DNA of 64,000 bases, from IMG/VR virus record IMGVR_UViG_3300050021_000500, positions 1 through 64,000 of that record; one strand, 5' to 3'. This DNA comes from a virus. Below are positions 15,570 through 23,046 of the stretch, in pieces; position 1 is the stretch's first letter; each line of letters opens with the position of its first letter. The notes beneath the pieces are model-generated. The model saw nothing but the letters and a program-made list of their open reading frames with translations. It was not told where the DNA came from and did not search any database. Position numbers and translations under genes: made by a program.

Positions 15570-15910
15570 TCGGGTAGGACTGCCTTATGCGCGATTGCTC
15601 CGGAGTGATCGACGGCCCACTGGTCGCGCTGTCCCAGGAGCTGCTTGCCCAGCCAGATCTGGGCCGTGACGTTGCCGGCGTTGGCCGATTTCCACTGAAG
15701 GCGCCGCAACGTCGCGCGGCCGCGGGCCTTACCCCGCTCGATCGATTCCAGAAACTTCGGGTCTTTCTGCCGGCGCATCAGGGTGCGCTTAGAGATGCGC
15801 AGCTCGGCGGCGATCTCTTCCACCGTGCAGCCCATGGCCGCCATCAGCTCCACCTTCTCGATGTCTACGGCGACAGGGGGGCGGCCGGTAGGGTTCTTGG
15901 AAGGAGGCAT
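15494..15910 (-). CDS. Terminase small subunit (DNA-recognition)
   Basis: 138 residues. N-terminal helix-turn-helix at about residues 15-50 (KVELMAAMGCTVEEIAAELR, then SKRTLMRRQ), a basic central helix (ERGKARGRATLRRLQ), then AQIWLGKQLLGQRDQW, which is common in small terminase subunits of this kind. It recognises the packaging site and recruits TerL. It is the promoter-proximal gene of the leftward late operon; upstream lies element C and a divergent promoter region. Confidence 0.85.
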   Translation of the reverse strand: MPPSKNPTGRPPVAVDIEKVELMAAMGCTVEEIAAELRISKRTLMRRQKDPKFLESIERGKARGRATLRRLQWKSANAGNVTAQIWLGKQLLGQRDQWAVDHSGAIAHKAVLPEWLLKQLKPAGDMSLSPVNEDSTPT

Positions 15911-15920
15911 GGTTTAGGTT

Positions 15921-16023
15921 GAGAAGGCTTCGTGGTTGCGTGGCTTCTGCCAGGCGGCTCGTGCTCCGCCGCCGACGCTACCGTCATCGGGCAAAAGCGG
16001 CCCGATGCAGCATCGGCTCTGGG
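15921..16023 (+). repeat. Structured hairpin element C (forward, unpaired)
   Basis: GAAGGCTTCGTGG, a variable stretch, CTCCGCCGCC, arm GCCGACGCT, ACCGTC, inner stem ATCGGGC/GCCCGAT around an A-rich loop, GC, arm AGCATCGGC, CTCTGGG. It occupies the divergent gap between terS and the DUF932 gene. It is the only copy without an inverted partner before the next forward copy. Confidence 0.7.
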
Positions 16024-16062
16024 ATAACGGCTAACCTATTGACTGCCTAGGCGGTAAAGTCC

Positions 16063-16091
16063 TTGTTTTCCTTACCTTGGCGTCCTATAGT
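16063..16091 (+). promoter_or_regulatory. Putative promoter of the rightward 16-18.9 kb operon
   Basis: TTGTTT, exactly 17 bases, TATAGT, ending about 75 bases upstream of the DUF932 start codon. This is a good match to a sigma-70-type promoter. Confidence 0.5.
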
Positions 16092-16164
16092 TGTTTTGTA
16101 AGCAGGGTTCAGAAGCGGCCACTAACCGCCGCTGAACCCTTAAATCGAACACTGGAGACACCCA

Positions 16165-16996
16165 ATGTCCAACCTAACGAATAGTATCACCCGCGGTAAC
16201 CAGCACCTGACGAACGACCAACTGATGCGCACGGCGCCTTCCGTGTTCGCAACCCAGCCATGGGACCGGATGAGCGCGAAATACGCCTTCATCCCCACCA
16301 TCCAAGTGGTGGAGAAAATGCGCAGCGAGGGCTTCGTCCCGGTCGCCGCATCTCAATCCCGCACCCGTATCGAGGGCAAGCAGGATTTCACCAAGCACAT
16401 GATCCGCTTCCGCGACGTGCGCAACGGCGACGCCCCGGCCATCCGGACGCTGGGCTCGATCTACCCCGAGCTGGTTCTGACGAATTCCCACGACGGCGCG
16501 TCCGCTTACAAACTCGACGCGGGTCTGTTTCGCCTGGTCTGCCTCAACGGCATGGTTGTCAGCGACGGGACCGTGTCGCAGATCAACGTCCGCCACTCGG
16601 GATCGGTAGACGGCATCATCGACGCGCCGTACTCGATAGTCGAGGAGTTCCCGAAGATGCTCGAATCGGTCGAGAAGTTTTCCCAGCTCCGCCTGAACGA
16701 AGGCCAGCGCGCCGCGTTTGCCACGGCTGCCCTTGAACTTCGCTACGATGCCGGCGAATCGCCCATCACACCCGCGCAGGTGATGCGCCCGCGCCGGCTC
16801 GAAGACAACGACCCGACACTTCTGGAACACGTTCAACGTCGCCCAAGAGAACCTGGTCGGCGGAGGCCTGCGCGGCCGTAACAGCGAGACTCAGCGCCGC
16901 ATGCACACCCGCCCGGTCGCCGGGATCAGCGAGAACACCCGCCTGAACAAGGCGCTTTGGACCCTCACCGAGGAGATGCGCAAGCTCGTTGCGTAG
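16165..16996 (+). CDS. DUF932-family phage protein, interrupted by a +1 frameshift
   Basis: The first frame gives a DUF932-type protein (SVFATQPWDRMSAKYAFIPT, TKHMIRFRD, PELVLTNSHDGASAYKLDAG, FRLVCLNGMVV). After codon 219 the expected C-terminus lies in the +1 frame: skipping the C at 16822 restores W-NTFNVAQENLVGGGLRG and SENTRLNKALWTLTEEMRKLVA. Without the shift the protein ends in an unrelated Arg/Pro-rich tail at 16881. The cause could be a sequencing error, a disabling mutation, or programmed frameshifting at ACA-CTT-CTG-G. DUF932 proteins are common on phages and plasmids, usually near replication genes. Confidence 0.8.
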
Positions 16997-17052
16997 GGAT
17001 GGCGGGGGGGCTTTGACCCCCCTCCCCATTTTCACTGGAGAGATCAATCCCA

Positions 17053-17238
17053 ATGCAAACCAAAACAGAAGCGCCGCCGATCCCCGCTGCGGCTGACACC
17101 GAGCGCGCCGCCCGTCTGGACGCGGAGCGCGTCACATGGGAATTCCGCGCACCTTCCGCGCGCCGGCTGGATGCCGGGCGCCAACCCATTAACGAAAGCC
17201 CGCTCTTTGGTGGAGCGGCACAAGAGGAGATGTTCTGA
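17053..17238 (+). CDS. Small hypothetical protein (61 aa)
   Basis: 61 residues, charged and probably unstructured at the N-terminus. It follows a GGAGAG site and its stop overlaps the next start (TGATG). It belongs to the DUF932-clamp loader operon. No family recognised. Confidence 0.6.
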   Translation: MQTKTEAPPIPAAADTERAARLDAERVTWEFRAPSARRLDAGRQPINESPLFGGAAQEEMF

Positions 17239-17531
17239 TGAACGAATTCTACGAAACCCGGAACCACCGAACGGCGGAAAGCCGCATCTATTCCAGCCTC
17301 GGCCATGCGATTATCGCCTGCCTGGCGTTCCGCTCCAAGCGCGTGGCGTACTCGGACTGCTGGTCCGTGTCCCGCGTTTCGGACGGCGCCACTTGGCATC
17401 AGCTCGTGTGGGATGGCCAGCAGTGGGTTCCCTGCGAAGGCTTCGGCCGTCGCGTCTACACCCCGTCGGGTGACGCAATCCGCCTGGAGCGCGCAGCCAA
17501 GCGCGCTCTGGAACTGGCGGAGGTGGCGTAG
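17238..17531 (+). CDS. Hypothetical protein (97 aa)
   Basis: 97 residues with many aromatic residues (WSVSRVSDGATWHQLVWDGQ) suggesting a small beta fold and a helical C-terminus (LERAAKRALELAEVA). Overlaps the upstream stop. No recognised motif. Confidence 0.65.
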   Translation: MNEFYETRNHRTAESRIYSSLGHAIIACLAFRSKRVAYSDCWSVSRVSDGATWHQLVWDGQQWVPCEGFGRRVYTPSGDAIRLERAAKRALELAEVA

Positions 17532-17533
17532 CC

Positions 17534-17752
17534 ATGACATCCCCTATCCCTATCACCATCGGCAGTATGAACAATTGGAAGCCGGGCGACCGCGTGTACT
17601 ACGTGGCGCTGCCGGAACTCACTGGCACCGTGCGCACGGTAGACGGCGCGCACGGACAAGATGTATCGGTTCAATGGGATCAACCGGGGTGGGGCATCAC
17701 GCGCGAGGCGTCGGCTTTGCTCGAATGGTACACCCTGCCGGAGGCCGCATGA
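17534..17752 (+). CDS. Small SH3/KOW-like beta protein (72 aa)
   Basis: 72 residues. The core 'WKPGDRVYYVALPELTGTV' followed by 'DVSVQWDQPG' has the Gly-Asp-x-Val and Gly-x-Val spacing of SH3-like/KOW barrels. It ends in a TGATG overlap with the clamp-loader gene. Function unknown. Confidence 0.6.
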   Translation: MTSPIPITIGSMNNWKPGDRVYYVALPELTGTVRTVDGAHGQDVSVQWDQPGWGITREASALLEWYTLPEAA

Positions 17753-18555
17753 CGCCCCTCGTTGAGAAGTACAAGCCCGCGACGATTGACGCCTTCGCCG
17801 GCCTGGATCGCCCGCGCGCCATCCTGGGCCACCTGGCCACGAACCCTTACGCCTCGGCCTGGCTGCTGCTCGGCCCGTCCGGCCTGGGTAAAACCACCAT
17901 GGCCCTGGCGCTCGCCCAACAAATCGGCGGGGAGGTCCATCATATCCCTTCCCGGCAATGCGACCTGGAAACCGTGGAGCGTATCACGGCGAGTTGCCAC
18001 TATGCGCCGATGTTCGGCCAGTCGCCGTGGCACGTCATTCTGTGCGACGAGGCCGATCAGATGAGCCGGCCCGCGGAGCTCGCGTTCCTGTCCAAGCTCG
18101 ATACCACCGCGGCACCGCCCAACACCATCTTCCTGTTCACCGCGAACGCCACGAATCTGCTGGAGGATCGCTTCCTGAGCCGCTGCCGTGTGGTGAAGTT
18201 CAGTCATGAGGGGCTACTCGGGCCGGCCTGCGCGCTACTGGCAACCATCTGGCAAACCGAAGCGCCGGACGTTCGCGCGCCGGACTTCGCCGGGATCGTG
18301 AAGGCGGCCGAATACAACATCCGCCAGGCGATTATGAACCTGGAACTCGAATTGATAGCGCCCACTCGCGCTACGGTGACGCCAGTTGCATCCGAACGCG
18401 TCAAGCGATGCGAACCTATCGACATCGACACCCGGACGCGGGCTATCGCATTGCGACGGCAGCACGTGCCCCTGGCCGCCATCGCTCGCCAATTGAACGC
18501 CCCGCAGTCTTCCGTGTGGCGTTGGACGCGGGAGGCCTCTCGTGTTGCTGTTTGA
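17749..18555 (+). CDS. Clamp-loader small-subunit-like AAA+ ATPase with extra C-terminal HTH
   Basis: 268 residues. It opens 'MTPLVEKYKPATIDAFAGLDRPRAIL', the typical RFC/DnaX start. It has Walker A 'GPSGLGKTT', Walker B 'ILCDEADQ', a sensor-1 'TIFLFTAN', and the 'RFLSRCRVVKF' SRC arginine-finger region. Such ATPases load sliding clamps at primer-template junctions. The C-terminal 50 residues add a helix-turn-helix (AIALRRQHVPLAAIARQLNA, then QSSVWRWTREA) that standard clamp loaders lack. No polymerase or clamp is visible in the window, so it may work with host proteins or have another ATPase role. Confidence 0.8.
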   Translation: MTPLVEKYKPATIDAFAGLDRPRAILGHLATNPYASAWLLLGPSGLGKTTMALALAQQIGGEVHHIPSRQCDLETVERITASCHYAPMFGQSPWHVILCDEADQMSRPAELAFLSKLDTTAAPPNTIFLFTANATNLLEDRFLSRCRVVKFSHEGLLGPACALLATIWQTEAPDVRAPDFAGIVKAAEYNIRQAIMNLELELIAPTRATVTPVASERVKRCEPIDIDTRTRAIALRRQHVPLAAIARQLNAPQSSVWRWTREASRVAV

Positions 18556-18862
18556 AGGGGCTCCATTGCTTCCCATTTTCGGCATGCTGCTATTCGTCAA
18601 GCAGCGCTTCGTCGATCAGATCCAGGCCGGCACGAAGACCTGGGAAATTCGCTACGGTGCTCGGTATCGCAACGTCCGCCCCGGCGATTCGCTCTCTATC
18701 AACGGGCGATTGCGACTCAACGTGGAGCGCGTGGACGTTCACGCGCGCGCATCCTTGCTTGCGGCCGGCCTGGTGTCCGCAATCGATCTAGCCGACTGCT
18801 ACGGCGCCGCCGAGGGGCCGTTCTACGTGTTCCACTTCACGCCACCGACAGCCCGAACATAA
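18542..18862 (+). CDS. ASCH-domain protein (106 aa)
   Basis: 106 residues with an ASCH/PUA-like fold: 'FVKQRFVDQIQAGTKTWEIR' then 'RNVRPGDSLSINGR' and a C-terminal YVFHFTPP. ASCH domains are small RNA-binding or enzymatic beta-barrels; the substrate here is unknown. A GTG start following GGGAGG was preferred to an internal ATG 14 codons later. Overlaps the clamp-loader gene by 14 bases; convergent with the ABC/GNAT gene. A second ASCH gene is at 28.7-29.1 kb. Confidence 0.7.
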   Translation: MLLFEGAPLLPIFGMLLFVKQRFVDQIQAGTKTWEIRYGARYRNVRPGDSLSINGRLRLNVERVDVHARASLLAAGLVSAIDLADCYGAAEGPFYVFHFTPPTART

Positions 18863-19958
18863 GCGCTTCCCGTCTCTCCGCCGGCGGCCCGATGTACTCG
18901 AAGCCTGCCGTGAATCTACCGGATGCCGTGGTTTTCATTTTCACCGTGCTGGTTTTCCCTTGCGGCCCCACTCTGCTCATTTCACGATTGACTCGCCAGA
19001 TTTGTGACTTCCGGCAATGCGCAACAACTGCGGGATGCGCAGCCGTCCGGAACACAGGCCGCCCCGTGGCCTTGAGAAGGCTGGATACGTAATCAGCGAG
19101 CGCAACCCCAATCCCTACGCCCTGGTAGTCCGGTAAACACACCAGCCGATGCAGACGCCATCCCGGCCGCACAGCGTGGGGGAACGGTAGGTAGGCGACA
19201 AACCCCACGGGCGAATCGTCGATGAATGCGGCGAAGCATTGAGCTACTGGCGAGAGATCCGTGTCTAGATAGTGATGGTGACGGAAAATGGCCCAAGCTT
19301 TTTTATGCACTCTGCGTATGGTGAGATTGATGCTTGGCCTTCGCTGAAGCTCCCTCCACTGGAACGTATCTGTCCCCGGTTCGAACACCCAATCCGGCTG
19401 AAGCCATTCGGCAATATCGTAATGGCACGAAACCGCGATAAACTGCGCGTCACGCTTGCGAACCGTTCGCGCGATGGCGCATGAGCCCAACTGCGCCACG
19501 CGCCGGTCCACCACGCTGCTGAATTCGTCTATCACAAAAAGGCCGCTGGCTTGCGCAATGGCCCGCGCGACGGTAACGCGAAATTGCTCTCCATTGGACA
19601 GCACGGAAAAGGGCCGAAGCCACGACGGCGGGTCACTGAATCCTACCGAGTTCAGAATCTCGACCACTTCTTTCACTGGCATCTGCGCGGGGAAATCGTC
19701 AACAATAGCCCGCTGCGGAGCCCACTGAAACCCGGGAATCATTTGCGCGCCAAACAGTTCCCGCGCGACGGTTGTCTTCCCGCTGCCCGATGCCCCGACA
19801 ATAAGCCCGACGTTCCACTTTCGCTGCTCAATCGGCAGATGAACGGCCCATTTGACTTCGCTGTGTTGCGAGGGCGGGACGGCGAACAGCCCCTCCAGTT
19901 GCATCACGCGGCCGGAACGGTTTATCTCCGTTCGTCTTACGATATCAACGCACGGCAT
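18837..19958 (-). CDS. ABC ATPase - Mom-like GNAT fusion, candidate DNA-modification enzyme
   Basis: 373 residues. The N-terminal half is an ABC-type NTPase: Walker A 'GASGSGKTT', signature-like 'LSNGEQFRVTVARAIA', Walker B 'LFVIDEFSS' and a switch His in 'FIAVSCHYD'. The C-terminal half is a GNAT-type domain with 'FRHHHYLDTDLSPVAQCFAAF', 'GFVAYLPFPHA' and the acyl-CoA-loop-like 'YQGVGIGVALADY'. HHYL plus this layout recalls phage Mu Mom, which modifies adenine, and ABC-GNAT fusions seen in phages beside ParB-like genes. Here a ParB-like gene overlaps it by 22 bases. Enzyme class inferred; target base and cofactor unknown. Confidence 0.8.
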   Translation of the reverse strand: MPCVDIVRRTEINRSGRVMQLEGLFAVPPSQHSEVKWAVHLPIEQRKWNVGLIVGASGSGKTTVARELFGAQMIPGFQWAPQRAIVDDFPAQMPVKEVVEILNSVGFSDPPSWLRPFSVLSNGEQFRVTVARAIAQASGLFVIDEFSSVVDRRVAQLGSCAIARTVRKRDAQFIAVSCHYDIAEWLQPDWVFEPGTDTFQWRELQRRPSINLTIRRVHKKAWAIFRHHHYLDTDLSPVAQCFAAFIDDSPVGFVAYLPFPHAVRPGWRLHRLVCLPDYQGVGIGVALADYVSSLLKATGRPVFRTAAHPAVVAHCRKSQIWRVNREMSRVGPQGKTSTVKMKTTASGRFTAGFEYIGPPAERREALMFGLSVA

Positions 19959-20470
19959 GAAACCCCTTCGTCAACAAGAATTTCGTATTTATCGGGAATC
20001 TTGCCGCCCTTCGGCGCATCCTCCGGGGCTTCCCAACCCTCGGCCGCGAACATCGTGCCCAATTCGTCCGAATCGAAACCCGTCAGTTTCAGATCCATGC
20101 CCAGAGCCTTGCTTTCGAACAATTCCAGCCCGAGCAGCTCGAAATCGAAACTGGTTTCCTCGTGCACCCGGTTGTCCATCAGCCGGTATGCCTTCACCTG
20201 CCCCGGCGTCAGGTCTGCCGCCACGTGCACCGGCACTTCGGCCATGCCCAGTTTCTTCGCGGCCATCAGGCGCGTGTGGCCCACGACGATCACGTCCTGG
20301 GCGTCGACCACGATGGGCTGCTGCCAGCCGAATTCCTTTAGGGATGCGGCGACCTTGTCGACCGCGGAGGCGGAGAGCTTGCGGGCGTTCCGCGCGTACG
20401 GGACGGGCCGGTCAATCGGCCACATCTCGATCTGCATGGCGCCGGGGAGCGCGGGAGGGGATGACTTCAT
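19937..20470 (-). CDS. ParB/sulfiredoxin-fold protein partner of the ABC-GNAT fusion
   Basis: 177 residues. The ParB N-terminal motifs are clear: 'PVPYARNARKLSASAVDKVAASLKEFGWQQPIVVD' region followed by the box 'VIVVGHTRLMAAKKLGM'. It then has the 'QVKAYRLMDNRVHEET' segment found in phage ParB-like proteins. The centromere-binding HTH of true ParB is absent. It is fused translationally (22-base overlap) to the Mom-like gene, a pairing that suggests a joint DNA-modification or nuclease role rather than partition. Confidence 0.82.
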   Translation of the reverse strand: MKSSPPALPGAMQIEMWPIDRPVPYARNARKLSASAVDKVAASLKEFGWQQPIVVDAQDVIVVGHTRLMAAKKLGMAEVPVHVAADLTPGQVKAYRLMDNRVHEETSFDFELLGLELFESKALGMDLKLTGFDSDELGTMFAAEGWEAPEDAPKGGKIPDKYEILVDEGVSCRALIS

Positions 20471-20682
20471 AAGGTGGGGCTCTTTTTTAATGCAGTGCCA
20501 AAAGCCGGGGAAGGGCCGGCGGCCGGGAAACAGCGCCCGGTGGAATCAATGGGGCCGGTGAACTCAGCGGCGCCTTTCAGCCCGTTCATTCTGTTGGTTT
20601 TAGCTGCCATAGCCGTGTCTAAACCAATTGGTTGCGACACACCCGAAACCGGCTCCGCTGTCCTATTGTTTGCAACGCGCAT
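20467..20682 (-). CDS. Small hypothetical protein upstream of ParB-like gene (71 aa)
   Basis: 71 residues; its stop overlaps the ParB-like start (ATGA) and AGAAGG precedes its ATG. Low complexity (Gly, Ala, Pro, Thr) without recognisable motif. The coupling is the main evidence that it is translated. Confidence 0.4.
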   Translation of the reverse strand: MRVANNRTAEPVSGVSQPIGLDTAMAAKTNRMNGLKGAAEFTGPIDSTGRCFPAAGPSPAFGTALKKSPTL

Positions 20683-20721
20683 ATTGCCTTCTGAAAAGAC
20701 GGTTTTGACACAGGCTCGCGC

Positions 20722-21288
20722 CTATGCCGCCACGGCCCGCCGGACGGTTGCGAAATTGACGCCCAACTCCGCGGCAATCTTCCGCCAGCTCATTCCCTGC
20801 TTGCGGAGCTCCTTGGCGCGGTCGCGCCGGAACACCTTCGCTGGCCGGCCGCAGTGCTTGCCCTGCCGCTTAGCCTCTGCCAGGCCGGCGTTCACCCGCT
20901 CCACGATGATGTTGCGCTCCAGTTCGGCCAGGAGCGCCAGGAGCCCGAGCATGAATTTGGCGAACGGGTTCTCATTGCCCGAGTCGACGCCTTCCGTGAT
21001 CGAGATCAGCCGCACTCTCCAGGAGGAGAGTTGCAGGGTAGTCGAAACGAAGTCCTTCATCGACCGCGCAAAGCGATCAATGCGCCACACCAGCACCACA
21101 TCCATCTTGCCGGCCTGTGCGTCCTTGAGCATCGACTCGAAGACGGGCCGCTTCTTGACGCTCGACGCCTTCTCAACGTACTCGACCGTTTCCCATTCCT
21201 GCCGGCCAGCATATTTGCGGAGATCGGTCAACTGCATTTCGCAGTGCTGATCTTTGGTCGACACCCGAGCGTAGATGGCCGCCTTCAT
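20722..21288 (-). CDS. Serine recombinase (resolvase/invertase type) 1
   Basis: 188 residues, a complete small serine recombinase. Catalytic Ser in 'AAIYARVSTKDQ', Arg motifs in 'VVLVWRIDRFARSMKDF', 'LISITEGVDSGNENPFAKFMLGLLALLAELERNII' and C-terminal HTH 'RAKELRKQGMSWRKIAAELG'. It catalyses site-specific inversion or resolution; with no large recombinase or tyrosine integrase visible it may serve cassette or DNA inversion. Start overlaps the DHp gene stop (ATGA). Its sites were not identified. Confidence 0.92.
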   Translation of the reverse strand: MKAAIYARVSTKDQHCEMQLTDLRKYAGRQEWETVEYVEKASSVKKRPVFESMLKDAQAGKMDVVLVWRIDRFARSMKDFVSTTLQLSSWRVRLISITEGVDSGNENPFAKFMLGLLALLAELERNIIVERVNAGLAEAKRQGKHCGRPAKVFRRDRAKELRKQGMSWRKIAAELGVNFATVRRAVAA

Positions 21289-21590
21289 TGTTCCCGCACT
21301 TCCGCAATGAGCTTTTCCAACGGCACGTTCACCGGCCGGGCGCCGCCGCGCGCGCTATGTGCCAGAAGGCCGGCGGTCTTGCGAGCGCACCGCGCGGCCG
21401 CGGCGTGGATATCCAACAGCATCGGATGGGCGTAATGCAAGAGACCCACGTCGGCCAGCAGTTCTGCGGTGCCGTTGAGGATGATGGTCAATTCGTCGTT
21501 GACGTCATGCGCCGCCGCGGCTGCTACCGAACAGGCTCTCTCAGCATGGGTTCTGCGCTCGACGTTGGACATCCGAGACATGGCAAACAT
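21285..21590 (-). CDS. Orphan histidine-kinase DHp-like domain (101 aa)
   Basis: 101 residues. Residues about 22-80 resemble a HisKA dimerisation/phospho-acceptor helix pair: 'AAAAAHDVNDELTIILNGTAELL' against the usual AHDFNNLLTVILGYAELL, and 'CARKTAGLLAHSARG' against LTRQLLAFSR. The candidate phospho-acceptor His is in HDVN. No HATPase domain follows. It could bind or mimic a host sensor kinase or accept phosphate; inferred. Co-translated with the serine recombinase. Confidence 0.55.
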   Translation of the reverse strand: MFAMSRMSNVERRTHAERACSVAAAAAHDVNDELTIILNGTAELLADVGLLHYAHPMLLDIHAAAARCARKTAGLLAHSARGGARPVNVPLEKLIAEVREQ

Positions 21591-21692
21591 AGAACTATTT
21601 CAACAAACGGAAAGGCGGAGTGCGCTCCCACCGCGTCGACGGGGTAGGAGCGCCCATAGAGGAAGACTCCGCTCTCTGCTGCAAAGATCGTT

Positions 21693-22217
21693 TTACTTCA
21701 GCAGGCGCCGCAATTGCTTCAACGCCTGCGCCCTGCTTTGACCAATCGATTCGACCGAACGCCCCATAGCGGCCGCCAGATCCTTGTAGGTCCGGTCTTC
21801 GAAATACAGACCTATCAGAACCCGGGTCCGCAATGGGCTTAATCTGCACATGGCCGATCTCAGCCGGTACCCCGCTTCGTTGCGAAGATATTGGGCCTCC
21901 GGCGACGGCTCGGGACTTGCGTGATTCCGTAGGACGCGCGTGGTTCGGAAGGCGATCCCCGTGGCATCCCCGGCTTTGATCGCGCGGCGATGCGACCGGG
22001 TGGCCGGGTCCTCGCGGCGCCACCAATCCGCGACCGCCCCCGCCGCACGATAGCCAAGGAAGGTATGCGATCTTGTACCTCGGCTCGGGTCGAATCGCGC
22101 CATCGCTACAAGCACGGCGAGCGCCGCTTCCTGCTCCGCATCTTCTCGTAGATAACCGGGCACCCGCCGTACAGCATAAGTGATCCTCTTCGTGATTTCC
22201 GCAGGGATCGATTCCAC
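21693..22217 (-). CDS. Sigma-70-family RNA polymerase sigma factor
   Basis: 174 residues. Region 2-like segment 'YLREDAEQEAALAVLVAMARFDPSRGTRSHTFLGYRAAGAVADWWRRED' is followed by a linker and a region 4 HTH: 'LSPLRTRVLIGLYFEDRTYKDLAAAMGRSVESIGQSRAQALKQL'. The layout (regions 2 and 4) matches ECF/sporulation-type sigmas. It probably redirects host RNA polymerase to a set of phage promoters. Promoter specificity unknown. Confidence 0.85.
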   Translation of the reverse strand: MESIPAEITKRITYAVRRVPGYLREDAEQEAALAVLVAMARFDPSRGTRSHTFLGYRAAGAVADWWRREDPATRSHRRAIKAGDATGIAFRTTRVLRNHASPEPSPEAQYLRNEAGYRLRSAMCRLSPLRTRVLIGLYFEDRTYKDLAAAMGRSVESIGQSRAQALKQLRRLLK

Positions 22218-22219
22218 TT

Positions 22220-22462
22220 CTATTTCCGGGAGGTGCGCACTTTTTTTTGTTCGAGGGCTGCCAGCCGCAATTCCAGATTCTCTTTACTCACGTATTTGCC
22301 GTTCACCAGGCTAAAAAACTGAATCTGCGCGGCGGCCAGTGCCACGTGAAATTCATTGCGCAATGCTTCCAATTGGGTCTTGAGCCCGAAGCCGATGAGG
22401 GCCAGGATAATGGTCGTCAGAATGGCAAAAATCGCGGAGATATACGGAACAATGTTTGGCAT
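22220..22462 (-). CDS. Single-span membrane protein with coiled coil (80 aa)
   Basis: 80 residues: one N-terminal membrane helix (VPYISAIFAILTTIILALIGFGL) then a charged coiled coil (EALRNEFHVALAAAQ ... LELRLAALEQKK). Topology fits a small holin-like or membrane-anchored regulator, but it sits beside the sigma gene rather than the lysis-type genes near 59 kb. Family not recognised. Confidence 0.65.
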   Translation of the reverse strand: MPNIVPYISAIFAILTTIILALIGFGLKTQLEALRNEFHVALAAAQIQFFSLVNGKYVSKENLELRLAALEQKKVRTSRK

Positions 22463-22518
22463 GGCTATACTCCTTGTTCTTGTTGGATTTCTTTGGTACT
22501 CCGCGCAAAACTCAGCGG

Positions 22519-22615
22519 TTAAAGGGTTCGAGGTTTGGTGGCTTCAGGGTGCGCGCTCGTGATGCGCCGCCTGGCCCAACCGTCGCCGTGGGACGGCGCT
22601 GGCCCGGCTCTGAAG
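22519..22615 (+). repeat. Structured hairpin element B (forward, left boundary of cassette B-E)
   Basis: TTAAAGGGTTCGAGG, a variable stretch, then CTCGTGATGCGCCGCC as in element A, arm TGGCCCA, ACCGTC, inner stem GCCGT-GGG-ACGGC, GC, arm TGGCCCGGC, CTCTG. Arms pair less perfectly than in A. Faces element E about 340 bases away, with one gene between. Confidence 0.72.
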
Positions 22616-22632
22616 TCAGCTACCGGAGAGCC

Positions 22633-22938
22633 TTATTTGTTCTCGATGCGCTGTGCGATAGTGGCGGCAAAACCGCAGAGGCATGCCAGCCGCAAACCCA
22701 GGGCGGCGATTTTTTCTTCGATGGTGCTGAGTTCAGTTAGTTCGGGATCACCGGCTCTTGGCCCGAAGAGATTCGCGTGAATGGCGCACAGATGGCGTTC
22801 GAGTTCGCCGCTCCACTTCAATGCCTCATCGGTCCTGGTGGTGAGACTGGCTTCTTTGAGCGGAGCCCGTGGGCCTTCCGCTGCGATCCGCGTCACCTGG
22901 GCAGGGGCGCGATTCGTGTTTTGCTGGTTGGGTCGCAT
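22633..22938 (-). CDS. Hypothetical cargo protein of cassette B-E (101 aa)
   Basis: 101 residues, helical and charged, with Cys residues in 'RHLCAIHANLFG' and 'RLACLCGFAATIAQRIENK'. It is the only gene between the inward-facing elements B and E. No family recognised. Confidence 0.6.
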   Translation of the reverse strand: MRPNQQNTNRAPAQVTRIAAEGPRAPLKEASLTTRTDEALKWSGELERHLCAIHANLFGPRAGDPELTELSTIEEKIAALGLRLACLCGFAATIAQRIENK

Positions 22939-22951
22939 AAATCTGTTTTGA

Positions 22952-23046
22952 CTTCAGAGCCGCTTCAGCGGCCGTAGGCCGACGGTTGAAGCGGCGGCGT
23001 GGAGCGAGCGCCTCGCACAAAAGGGCAGGACCCCGATAGCTTTAAC
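22952..23046 (-). repeat. Structured hairpin element E (reverse, right boundary of cassette B-E)
   Basis: Minus strand: TTAAAGCTATCGGGG, a variable stretch, GCTCCACGCCGCC, arm GCCGCTTCA, ACCGTC, inner stem GGCC-TAC-GGCC, GC, arm TGAAGCGGC, CTCTG. Both arms are perfectly complementary. It is translated in frame as the C-terminal third of the 83-aa gene. Confidence 0.78.

Noticed and set aside
22220-22462. Holin
   Set aside because: One membrane span plus coiled coil is compatible, but it is far from the lysis-type hydrolase and next to regulators.
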